The notes under the pieces: model-generated
The model's input: only the letters and a program-made list of their open reading frames with translations
The model's database searches: none
Told to the model about the DNA's origin: nothing
Program-made: the position numbers and the translations under genes
Assembly (NCBI GenBank): GCA_026002935.1
Contig: BPGH01000001.1
Location: 1,351,965 to 1,415,964, forward strand
DNA from: Acidimicrobiia bacterium
GTDB taxonomy: Bacteria > Actinomycetota > Acidimicrobiia > IMCC26256 > PALSA-610
Direction of reading: 5' to 3'
Length of the DNA stretch: 64,000 bases
In this document: one piece after another, positions 55,721 through 62,922 of the stretch
Layout: every line of letters begins with the position of its first letter
Position numbering within the stretch: position 1 is the first letter of the stretch

Positions 55721-56567
55721 GGCGGTCGAGGATGGGCATGGGCTCCTGGCCGACCTCGGGGAAGCGGGCCGCGAGCTCCTCGACCGTCCAGCGGCCGTCC
55801 TTGCGCATCTCGCGCACCTCGTGCGGCTGGTTCCACACGGCCACCCGGCCCCCGTTGACGGTGTAGACCTGGCCGGTGACGCCGCGCGCGTGGTCGGAGC
55901 AGAGGAAGCACACCATCGGTGCCACGTCCTCCGGCTCACCCATCTCGAGCCCGAACGGCACCTGACCCGACATGCGCGAGCGGGCCACGGGCGCGATGCA
56001 GTTGGCGGTGACGCCGTACTTGTACATGCCGGCCGCCGCGCTGCGCACGAGCGAGACGATGCCGCCCTTGGCCGCCGAGTAGTTCGCCTGCGCGACGCTG
56101 GCGGCGAACGCGCCCGAGGTGAAGCCGATCATCGTGCCGCTCTTCTGCTCGCGGAAGATCGGCGCCGCGGCACGGAACACGGTGAACGTCCCCTTGAGAT
56201 GGGTGGCGATCACGGGGTCCCACTCGTCCTCGGACATGTTGAACAGCATCCGCTCCCGCAGGATGCCGGCGACGCACACGACGGCGTCGATGCGACCGAA
56301 CGAGTCGACCGCCTGCTGCACGATCGACGCGCCGCCCTCCATCGTCGTGACCGACTGGGCGTTCGCGACGGCGCGCCCGCCCGCGGCGGTGATCTCACCG
56401 ACGACCGCGTCGGCGACCTCGCTGGTCGGCTCCTTGCCGTCGACGCTCACGCCGTAGTCGTTCACCACCACGGCCGCGCCCTCCGCCGCGGCCGCGATCG
56501 CCACGGCCCGCCCGATGCCGCGCCCCGCGCCGGTGACCGCGATGACCTTGCCCTCCAGTGCGCCCAC
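55671..56567 (-). CDS. short-chain dehydrogenase/reductase with C-terminal extension
   Basis: A 298-residue SDR resembling the peroxisomal multifunctional enzyme/3-hydroxyacyl-CoA dehydrogenase type: LEGKVIAVTGAGRGIGRAVAIAAAAEGAAVVVNDYG, VCVAGILRERMLFNMSEDEW, GFTSGAFAASVAQANYSAAKGGIVSLVRS. The tail (RWTVEELAARFPEVGQEPMPILDRLKEMEAAARS) is longer than in minimal SDRs. The substrate is probably an acyl-CoA or a steroid-like ketone. GTG 56567 has GGAGG upstream; GTG 56585 is the alternative. Confidence 0.85.
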   Translation of the reverse strand: MGALEGKVIAVTGAGRGIGRAVAIAAAAEGAAVVVNDYGVSVDGKEPTSEVADAVVGEITAAGGRAVANAQSVTTMEGGASIVQQAVDSFGRIDAVVCVAGILRERMLFNMSEDEWDPVIATHLKGTFTVFRAAAPIFREQKSGTMIGFTSGAFAASVAQANYSAAKGGIVSLVRSAAAGMYKYGVTANCIAPVARSRMSGQVPFGLEMGEPEDVAPMVCFLCSDHARGVTGQVYTVNGGRVAVWNQPHEVREMRKDGRWTVEELAARFPEVGQEPMPILDRLKEMEAAARSGQKPNQ

Positions 56568-56730
56568 GACGTCCTCGTCCTCCACGCTCGATCGTGCGGC
56601 CGGTGAACCTATCCGCTCGCCGGCGCCGCGGTGGAACGCGTGCTCGGGGGCTTCGCAGGGCGTGCCCAGGCCGTTCCCAGCCCCCCGCGGTGTGATGACG
56701 CCGTCCCCCTCACCGACCAGGAGGAAGCCA

Positions 56731-56964
56731 GTGCGAACCAGACCCGCCCTCGCCCTCGCCACGGCCGCGGCCGCCGGCGCGCTCGTCATCGGCGGCGTGA
56801 CCGTCGCGGGCGCGCAGGAGGACTCGACCACGACCACCGACTCGACGGTGTCCGAGGACACGACGACCACCCCGTCCGACGGCGGCGCCGACCGCGACGG
56901 GTGCCCCGAGAAGACCGACTCGGGGTCGGGCACGGACGCCGAGGGGTCGTCCACCGCGGCCTGA
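56731..56964 (+). CDS. small secreted Thr/Asp-rich protein
   Basis: A 77-residue protein: signal peptide (RPALALATAAAAGALVIGGVTVAGAQ) followed by a low-complexity acidic tail (DSTTTTDSTVSEDTTTTPSDGG) with one Cys (DGCPEKTD). GTG 56731 has a good AGGAGGA ribosome-binding site 8 bases upstream. No family is recognised. It may be a small exported or wall-associated peptide. Confidence 0.6.
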   Translation: MRTRPALALATAAAAGALVIGGVTVAGAQEDSTTTTDSTVSEDTTTTPSDGGADRDGCPEKTDSGSGTDAEGSSTAA

Positions 56965-57035
56965 CGCGCGTGCGGCCCTCCGCCGCCGGTCCGGACCACC
57001 CACGCCGGGTTCGGGCCGGCGGCGGGACCCGCCGC

Positions 57036-57041
57036 TAGCGT
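57036..57041 (+). promoter_or_regulatory. TAGCGT -10 box, leaderless membrane protein gene
   Basis: TAGCGT ends 6 bases before GTG 57048. Confidence 0.45.
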
Positions 57042-57047
57042 GGGACC

Positions 57048-57452
57048 GTGGACGCCGCCCTCGACGCCGCCGCCACGGCCGGAGGTCCCACCCGCTCGCC
57101 CGCCGACCGCGCCGCCCGCCGCGTCCTGTGCCTGCCGGAGTGCGGGCCGCGGGCGAGCATCTTCGGGGCCGAGTCGGCCTTCACCAAGTCGATCGCGATC
57201 TCCGCCACGCGCTGCCTGCTGACGTACGTGCTGATCCCGCTGCTCGGCCCGATCGTCGGCCTGTCGGGCGCGATCGGCCCGTGGCTCGGGATCGCGCTCA
57301 GTGCCGTGTCGGTGACGGCGATCTTCTTCGCCACCCGCCGGTTCTTCGCCGCCGACCACCGGTGGCGCTGGTACTACGCGACGCTCGGGGCCGGCGTCGT
57401 GGTGCTGCTCGTCGTGCAGACGGTGATCGACGTCTCCGACCTGGTGAGCTGA
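57048..57452 (+). CDS. small membrane protein of unknown function
   Basis: A 134-residue protein with a soluble N-terminus (two cysteines in VLCLPECGPR) and three hydrophobic helices (CLLTYVLIPLLGPIVGLSG, LGIALSAVSVTAIFFA, YYATLGAGVVVLLVVQTVI). I do not recognise the family. The stop overlaps the start of the DUF454 gene (TGATG), so the two membrane proteins are probably made together. Confidence 0.65.
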   Translation: MDAALDAAATAGGPTRSPADRAARRVLCLPECGPRASIFGAESAFTKSIAISATRCLLTYVLIPLLGPIVGLSGAIGPWLGIALSAVSVTAIFFATRRFFAADHRWRWYYATLGAGVVVLLVVQTVIDVSDLVS

Positions 57453-57871
57453 TGGCGGGCGCCGTCGCGACCTCGCGGGTGCGGCGCTGGGCGTGGTTCG
57501 GTGCGGGCTGGTGCGCGGTCGGGATCGGTTCGGTCGGGATCTTCGTCCCCGGGCTGCCGACGACGGTGTTCTTCATCGTCGCGGCGTCGTGCTTCGCGCG
57601 CTCGAGCCCGCGCTTCGAGCAATGGGTGCTCGACCTGCCGCGGGTCGGCCCGATGGTGCGCGACTACCGCGCGGGCCTCGGCATGCCGCGCCGGGCGAAG
57701 GCGTTCGCGATCGGGACGGTCGTCGTCGTCGGCGTCGTGAGCGCCGTGCTCCTGCGCGACCGGGTGGTGCTCGCGACGGCGGTCGCGGTGCTGATCGCGG
57801 TGGGTGTGGCCTACATCGCCTGGCGCGTCCCGACGCGTGAGCGCGTGCTGCACGCCCGGGCGAGCCGGTAG
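57452..57871 (+). CDS. YbaN/DUF454 family membrane protein
   Basis: A 139-residue protein with the DUF454 pattern: GWCAVGIGSVGIFVPGLPTTVFFIVAASCFARSSPRFEQWVLDLPRVGPMVRDY, followed by two to three helices (VVVVGVVSAVLL, ATAVAVLIAVGVAYIAW). Function unknown; E. coli YbaN belongs here. It overlaps the preceding gene by one base. Confidence 0.85.
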   Translation: MAGAVATSRVRRWAWFGAGWCAVGIGSVGIFVPGLPTTVFFIVAASCFARSSPRFEQWVLDLPRVGPMVRDYRAGLGMPRRAKAFAIGTVVVVGVVSAVLLRDRVVLATAVAVLIAVGVAYIAWRVPTRERVLHARASR

Positions 57872-57880
57872 CCACGCCGG

Positions 57881-58753
57881 TCAGCCGCCGAGCTGGTGCG
57901 CGGCCGGGAGCCGCCCCTGCTCGAGCGCGGCCGCGCGCTCGCGCATCTGCGTCCCGATCGAGTCGGGGTCGATCATCATGACGAAGCGTTCCTCCCGGAT
58001 GCCCGCGACGACGACCTGCGCGAGCTCGTCGAGGTCCTGGAAGCGCAGCTCGCGCCCGGCGCGCCTCGCCATCTCCTCGAGCTGCTCGATCGTCATCGCC
58101 GGGGTCGGACGGGGCCGCTCGCGCGCGAGCTCGGGCGGGCGGTTGCGGTCCGCGGTCCACAGTCCCGTGCGCAGCAACCCGCCCGAGGGGTAGAAGACCG
58201 CCGCGCGCAACCTCGTGCCGGTCGAGACGAGCTGCGCGGCGAGGCACTCGGTGAGGCTGCTGACGGCCGCCTTGCTCGACGCGTACACGCTCGCCTGCGG
58301 CATGGGGGCGATGCCGCCGTCGCCCGAGGAGGTGTTGACCACGTATCCCTCCTCGCCCGCCTCGATCATGCGCGGCACGAAGGCGAGGATCCCGTGCACG
58401 ACGCCCATCACGTTGACACCGTGCACCCACTTCCAGTCGTTGACCGTGGTCTCCCACACGTTGGCCGACGGTGCGCCGACCCCGGCGTTGTTGCACAGCA
58501 CGTGGCACGCGCCGAAGGTCTCGTAGGTGCGCCGGGCGAGTGCGTCGACCGCGTCGAAGTCGGTCACGTCGGTCCGCACGGTGAGGAGGTCCGCGCCCGC
58601 GTCCAGCTCGGCGGCGGCCCGCTCGAGGGCCGGCTCCTCCACGTCGGCGACGACCACCCGCATGCCCTCGGCGAGGAAGGCGCGGGCGAGCGCGAGCCCG
58701 ATGCCCGACGCGCCGCCGGTGACGACCGCGACCCTCCCCGCGAGCTGCTCCAT
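57881..58753 (-). CDS. short-chain dehydrogenase/reductase (paralogue of 31356)
   Basis: A 290-residue SDR: GRVAVVTGGASGIGLALARAFLAEGMRVVVADVEE, VLCNNAGVG, NTSSGDGGIAPMPQASVYASSKAAVSSLTE. It shares with the SDR at 31356 the order of motifs, the VxxxxVHGVNVMGVVHGI segment and the AGIREERFVMMIDPDS C-terminus, so they are recent paralogues. ATG 58753 is chosen; an upstream ATG at 58783 adds ten residues. It lies downstream of the P450 gene on the same strand and may share its promoter region. Confidence 0.87.
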   Translation of the reverse strand: MEQLAGRVAVVTGGASGIGLALARAFLAEGMRVVVADVEEPALERAAAELDAGADLLTVRTDVTDFDAVDALARRTYETFGACHVLCNNAGVGAPSANVWETTVNDWKWVHGVNVMGVVHGILAFVPRMIEAGEEGYVVNTSSGDGGIAPMPQASVYASSKAAVSSLTECLAAQLVSTGTRLRAAVFYPSGGLLRTGLWTADRNRPPELARERPRPTPAMTIEQLEEMARRAGRELRFQDLDELAQVVVAGIREERFVMMIDPDSIGTQMRERAAALEQGRLPAAHQLGG

Positions 58754-58835
58754 GTGGCCGATCGTATTTTCGAATTGCGTCAAGCCGCAACCGCGTCGGG
58801 TGCGGGTCCCCCGGGCCGCGGACCGCGGCGGGGTG

Positions 58836-60068
58836 TCAGCCGGCCCGGCGGGAGACCCGGACGGGGACGTGCGCGGGCCCGCGCACCGTCGAGGTGCGCA
58901 CCATCTCGACGCGCGCCTCGTCGACCTCCCACTCGGGGAAGCGGGCGAGCGTCTCCTCGAGGACCACCCGGCCCTCGAGGCGCGCCAGGTTGGCCCCGAG
59001 GCAGTAGTGGATGCCGTAGCCGAACGTCACGTGGCGGTCGAAGCGCCGCTCGACGTCGAAGCGGTCGGGGTCGGGGTACTCGCGCTCGTCGCGCCCGGCG
59101 CTGCCGGTGAGCAGCGCCAGCTTCGAGTTGATCGGGACCTTCTGCCCGTACCACTGCACGTCCCGCGTGACGAAGCGCGCCTGGATCGGCGACGGCGCCT
59201 CGTACCGCAGGAGCTCCTCGACGCCGTTCGGGACGAGCCCGGGGTCGGCGACGAGCTTGCGGCGCTCGTCGGGGTGCCGCGCGAGCAGGACCGCCGCCCA
59301 GCCCAGGAGGCGGGCCGTCGTCTCCGATCCGGCGAGCTGCAACAGCGCGAAGAACGACATCACCTCGCCCCACTCGAGGCGCCGGCGCGCGCCGTCCTCC
59401 AGCGTGATCTCGGCGGCGAGCAGGTCGGAGACCATGTCGTCGCGCGGCGTGCGCATGCGGTCCTCGACGATCGCGGCGAGGTACGCCTGCAGGTTCGCCA
59501 CCGCCTCGGCCTTCTCGGGGCTCGTGCCCTCCGGCTCGTAGCGCATCATCAGGTCACCCCAGATGCGGAGCCGGTCCTGGTCCTCCTTGGGGACGCCGAG
59601 CAGCGACCCGATCACCATGGCGGGGATCTTCGCCGCGAAGTCCTCGACGTAGTCGAGCTCGTCGCCGTGGCCGACCGGGTCGAGGAACTGCGCGCACAGC
59701 TCGCGGATGCGTTCCTCGCGCTCGGCGACCCGCCGCGGGGTGAATGCCCGACTCACCAGCCGCCGCAGCACGTCGTGGCGCGGCGGGTCCATGAAGATCA
59801 TCATCCCCCAGCCCTCGCCGGGAGACTCGCCCGGCTCGATGGGGGTCGTGTCCATCATCTCGAGCACGGTGCCGCGCGCGGAGCTGTAGGTCTGCCAGTC
59901 GAGCGACGCCGCGAGCACGTCGGCGAAGCGGCTCAGCGCGTAGAAGTCGTGCTGCTCGTTGTGGTAGAGCGGCGCCTCGTCCCGGAGCCGCTTCCAGACC
60001 GGGTGCGGGTCGCGGTCGATCTCGGGGTCGTAGGGGTCGTAGTAGGGGGCCGCGGTGCGCTCGCTCAC
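58836..60068 (-). CDS. cytochrome P450
   Basis: A 410-residue soluble P450. The I-helix oxygen-activating motif is AGSETT, the K-helix is EELLRYEAPS, and the haem-binding loop is FGYGIHYCLGANLARLEGR with the Cys ligand. The N-terminal YYDPYDPEIDRDPHPVWKRLRDEAPLYHNEQHDFYALSRF is typical of actinobacterial P450s acting on lipophilic compounds. The redox partner is not in the window. GTG 60068 is chosen at the conserved start. It is divergent from an acetoacetate-decarboxylase-family gene, with a 17-base palindrome between them. Confidence 0.93.
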   Translation of the reverse strand: MSERTAAPYYDPYDPEIDRDPHPVWKRLRDEAPLYHNEQHDFYALSRFADVLAASLDWQTYSSARGTVLEMMDTTPIEPGESPGEGWGMMIFMDPPRHDVLRRLVSRAFTPRRVAEREERIRELCAQFLDPVGHGDELDYVEDFAAKIPAMVIGSLLGVPKEDQDRLRIWGDLMMRYEPEGTSPEKAEAVANLQAYLAAIVEDRMRTPRDDMVSDLLAAEITLEDGARRRLEWGEVMSFFALLQLAGSETTARLLGWAAVLLARHPDERRKLVADPGLVPNGVEELLRYEAPSPIQARFVTRDVQWYGQKVPINSKLALLTGSAGRDEREYPDPDRFDVERRFDRHVTFGYGIHYCLGANLARLEGRVVLEETLARFPEWEVDEARVEMVRTSTVRGPAHVPVRVSRRAG

Positions 60069-60121
60069 GGGCGCCGAGTCTCCCTTGCCGCCCGAGCGGA
60101 GTTCAAGTACCGTGTTCGAAA

Positions 60122-60138
60122 ACTCGTTCGGAACGAGT
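60122..60138. promoter_or_regulatory. 17-base palindrome between the P450 and ADC-family genes
   Basis: ACTCGTTCGGAACGAGT is a perfect palindrome around a central G (8-base arms). Its place in a divergent intergenic region and the TetR gene nearby (61128) make it a good candidate operator; binding is inferred. Confidence 0.6.
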
Positions 60139-60165
60139 CCCGTCCCGAAGGGCGTCGGGCGGGCC

Positions 60166-60257
60166 GGATCGCGTCGGCCGGATCGACCGGATCGGCGCGA
60201 CGGATCGGGCCGGGTCCGGGCGGGCCGGATCGGATCGGGACGGGTCCGGGCGGATCG
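60166..60257. repeat. cluster of seven GGATCG repeats
   Basis: GGATCG occurs at 60166, 60180, 60189, 60202, 60227, 60232 and 60252, with a CGGGTCCGGGCGG element twice (60211 and 60241). This low-complexity block lies between the palindrome and the ADC-family start. Confidence 0.7.
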
Positions 60258-60275
60258 AGTCGCCGGGGGGTGCAC

Positions 60276-61043
60276 ATGGGCCGGAACCGTTGGGTGCGCG
60301 AGGTGCCGCCGGGCGGTGCGCAGGGCGGACCGAGCCCGGCCCCGCCGTCCCTGCCGTCGCTGGAGGTCGCGTACCTCACGGACCCCGACGTGCTCGCCGC
60401 GGTGCTGCCGCCGCCGCTCACGCCGCCCGACGAGCCCCGGGTCCACGCGCGCATCACCGAGATCGACCTGCGCTTCGGCGAGCACCGCCACCACGAGATG
60501 GTCGGGTACTTCGCGGTCGACGCGAAGTACGAGGGCGAGACGGGGGAGTACCCCCTCGTGATCCCGATCGACCTCGAGCCGGCGCTGTCGATCTCGCGGG
60601 AGAAGTTCGGCGAGCCGAAGAAGCTGTGCGACATCGAGCTCGTGCGCGACGGCGACCACGTCGAGGGCCGCATCACACGCCACGGGGTGACGTTCGTCGA
60701 GATCGTGGGCGACGTCACCGGCACGCTGCCGACCCCCGAGCCGTACCCGGCGCGCCAGTGGTGGTTCAAGTTCCTGCCCGCGGTGAGCGGATCGGGGTTC
60801 GACGCCGGGCCGTTCCTCGTGCGGGTCGACCAGGTCCGCTCGCCCGAGTCCCTCGAGCGGGTCGAGGGCGAGCTGGTGCTGCGCGACCTGGCGAGCATCC
60901 CGGTGGTCGACCTGCCGATCCTCGAGACCGAGTCGATCCACTGGACCGTGCGCCGCAGCACCCACGAGCCCAAGCTCGTGGGCCCCGTCGACCCGGACGC
61001 GTTCGAGCCGTACGCGCACAGCCGCTACGACGGCCTCCGGTAG
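60276..61043 (+). CDS. acetoacetate decarboxylase family protein
   Basis: A 255-residue member of the ADC superfamily. VAYLTDPDVLAAVLPPPLTPPDEPRVHARITEIDLRF is the family start, with EYPLVIPIDLEPALSISREKFGEPKKLCDIEL around the expected active-site region (the Lys of EPKK is a candidate Schiff-base residue). FKFLPAVSGSGFDAGPFLVRVDQV follows. Relatives include decarboxylases and aldolase-dehydratases, so the reaction is open. ATG 60276 is used; GTG 60270 is possible. It is divergent from the P450. Confidence 0.8.
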   Translation: MGRNRWVREVPPGGAQGGPSPAPPSLPSLEVAYLTDPDVLAAVLPPPLTPPDEPRVHARITEIDLRFGEHRHHEMVGYFAVDAKYEGETGEYPLVIPIDLEPALSISREKFGEPKKLCDIELVRDGDHVEGRITRHGVTFVEIVGDVTGTLPTPEPYPARQWWFKFLPAVSGSGFDAGPFLVRVDQVRSPESLERVEGELVLRDLASIPVVDLPILETESIHWTVRRSTHEPKLVGPVDPDAFEPYAHSRYDGLR

Positions 61044-61127
61044 TCGCCACGCGCCGGCGGGCGGCCGCGTGGTGCCCACCGGCCGTGCGCGCCTCCCGCT
61101 CCGTTACGCTCCGGGCCGGGAGGACCA

Positions 61128-61907
61128 GTGACGGACCACGCGAAACCGACGGGGACGCGCGCCGCCCGCACCCGCGGCCGGCGCAAGGTCGGGCGGCCCG
61201 CGCGCCTCGACCGCGACATGATCGCGAAGGCGGCGTACGAGGTCGGCCTCGACCGCGTCACGATGAAGGCGGTCGCGGACCGGCTCGGCGTGAGCGTGCC
61301 GGGGCTCTACCACCACGTCGAGGGGCGCGACGACCTGATGCGCCTCGCCGCCGAGTACTCGGCGGCGCAGATCCCGGTGCCGGTCGACCGGGGCCAGCAC
61401 TGGACGGAGTGGCTCGCCGAGTGGGCGCGCTACTCGCACGACGCCTTCGTCGCGCAGCCCCAGCTCCTCGGCCAGTTCCTCGCCGGCTCGATCGGGGTCG
61501 AGCGGATGGTCGAGCACGTCGACGCGGTCATCGGCCTGCTCGTGCGGCACGGGTTCACGCCGGCCGAGGCGCTCGACGCCTACACCGTGGTGAGCGAGTG
61601 CGCGATCGGCGCGGCGGTGAGCGAGATCCGCACCGCCGAGGCGGCGCGGGCGGGCCGGCCGGTCATCGCCGAGTACCACCGGGTGCTCGCCCGCCGCGCC
61701 CCGGACGAGCTGCCGCACCTGCGGGCGCTCGTCGCCACCCCGCCGGCGGGCCCGCCCGACCTGACCGAGCGGATCCGCACGGTGCTCGTCGGCATCGCGG
61801 TGCGGCGGGGGGAGGCGCCGCGGGTCGTGCTGGAGCGCGACCTCGGGCCCGGCGGTGCGGACGGCGACGGCGCCGGCGACGTGATCCCCCCGGGCCTGCA
61901 CCACTGA
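61128..61907 (+). CDS. TetR family transcriptional regulator
   Basis: A 259-residue TetR-type repressor. The DNA-binding part (residues about 28-72) is LDRDMIAKAAYEVGLDRVTMKAVADRLGVSVPGLYHHVEGRDDLMRL. The ligand-binding domain resembles the TetR_C family. GTG 61128 has a GGGAGGA ribosome-binding site and a TACGCT -10 (near 61104). It may control the P450/ADC genes through the 60122 palindrome, or the next LLM gene, with which it shares a transcript (22 bases apart). Confidence 0.88.
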   Translation: MTDHAKPTGTRAARTRGRRKVGRPARLDRDMIAKAAYEVGLDRVTMKAVADRLGVSVPGLYHHVEGRDDLMRLAAEYSAAQIPVPVDRGQHWTEWLAEWARYSHDAFVAQPQLLGQFLAGSIGVERMVEHVDAVIGLLVRHGFTPAEALDAYTVVSECAIGAAVSEIRTAEAARAGRPVIAEYHRVLARRAPDELPHLRALVATPPAGPPDLTERIRTVLVGIAVRRGEAPRVVLERDLGPGGADGDGAGDVIPPGLHH

Positions 61908-61929
61908 GACCGACCGCAGGAGGGCGAGC

Positions 61930-62910
61930 GTGTTCATGATGCGCTTCGACATGCGGGCACCGGGCTTCGGGGCGCCGGCGTGCGATCTCTACCGCTGCGC
62001 GATCGAGATGGTCGAGTGGGCCGACGACAAGGGCTGTGCGTTCGTGGCGGTCTCCGAGCACCACGCCTCGCCCGACGGGTACCTGCCGTCGCCGCTCGTG
62101 CTCGCGTCGGCGATGGCGGCCCGTACCCGGCACGTCCACTTCGTCGTCGCCGCGACGCTGCTGCCGCTGCACGACCCGGTGCGCCTCGCCGAGGACATGG
62201 TGGTGCTCGACCACGTGAGCGGTGGCCGCGTCTCGTACGTGATCGGACTGGGGTACCGGCCCGAGGAGTACGCGATGTTCGGCGTCCCGATGGACGCGCG
62301 CGCGGCGGTGATGGAGCGCAAGCTCGCAGCGCTCCTCGAGGCGCTGCGGGGCGAGCCGTTCGAGTACGACGGCCGGCGCGTGCACGTGACGCCGGCGCCG
62401 GCGACGCCCGGCGGCCCGCGCGTCGCGTACGGGGGAGGCTCGCCGGCGGCCGCGCGCCGCGCCGCGCGCTTCGGCCTCGACTTCTTCGCCCAGACCGACG
62501 GGGACGACCTCGAGCGCGCCTACCGGGAGGAGGCGGCCCGCTGCGGCCGGGAGCCCGGTACCTGCATGCTGCCCGACCCCAGGGAGCCGGTGATCGTGTT
62601 CGTCGCCGACGACGTGGACGCCGCGTGGGACGAGCTCGGGCCGCACCTGCTCCACGACGCCATCACCTACGCCGCCTGGAACGAGGGCGACACCCGCATC
62701 GCGAGCATCTCGCGCGGCACCACGGTCGAGGAGCTGCGGGCCGAGAACGGCGCGCACCGCGTGATGTCGGTCGCCGACGCGGTCGCCCACGTGCGGCGCA
62801 CGGGGCTGTTGCCGCTGCACCCCCTGTGCGGCGGCCTGCCACCGGAGGTGGCGTGGCCCTACCTGCGGCGGGTCGTCACCGACGTGCTGCCGGCGGTCGC
62901 CGCGGGCTGA
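61930..62910 (+). CDS. LLM-class flavin/F420-dependent oxidoreductase
   Basis: A 326-residue luciferase-like monooxygenase fold: FVAVSEHHASPDGYLPSPLVLASAMAARTRHVHFVVAATLLPLHDPVRLAEDMVVLDHVSGGRVSYVIGLGYRPEEYAMFG is the standard N-terminal half. PRVAYGGGSPAAARRAARFGLDFF follows. The cofactor may be F420 or FMN. GTG 61930 has an AGGAGGG ribosome-binding site. It lies downstream of TetR and before a convergent transporter gene. Confidence 0.88.
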   Translation: MFMMRFDMRAPGFGAPACDLYRCAIEMVEWADDKGCAFVAVSEHHASPDGYLPSPLVLASAMAARTRHVHFVVAATLLPLHDPVRLAEDMVVLDHVSGGRVSYVIGLGYRPEEYAMFGVPMDARAAVMERKLAALLEALRGEPFEYDGRRVHVTPAPATPGGPRVAYGGGSPAAARRAARFGLDFFAQTDGDDLERAYREEAARCGREPGTCMLPDPREPVIVFVADDVDAAWDELGPHLLHDAITYAAWNEGDTRIASISRGTTVEELRAENGAHRVMSVADAVAHVRRTGLLPLHPLCGGLPPEVAWPYLRRVVTDVLPAVAAG

Positions 62911-62922
62911 ACGCGGGCCGGG

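Noticed and set aside
60166..60257. GGATCG cluster as a replication origin or DnaA-box region
   Set aside because: The units do not resemble DnaA boxes (TTATCCACA type) and no dnaA, dnaN or parAB gene is near.
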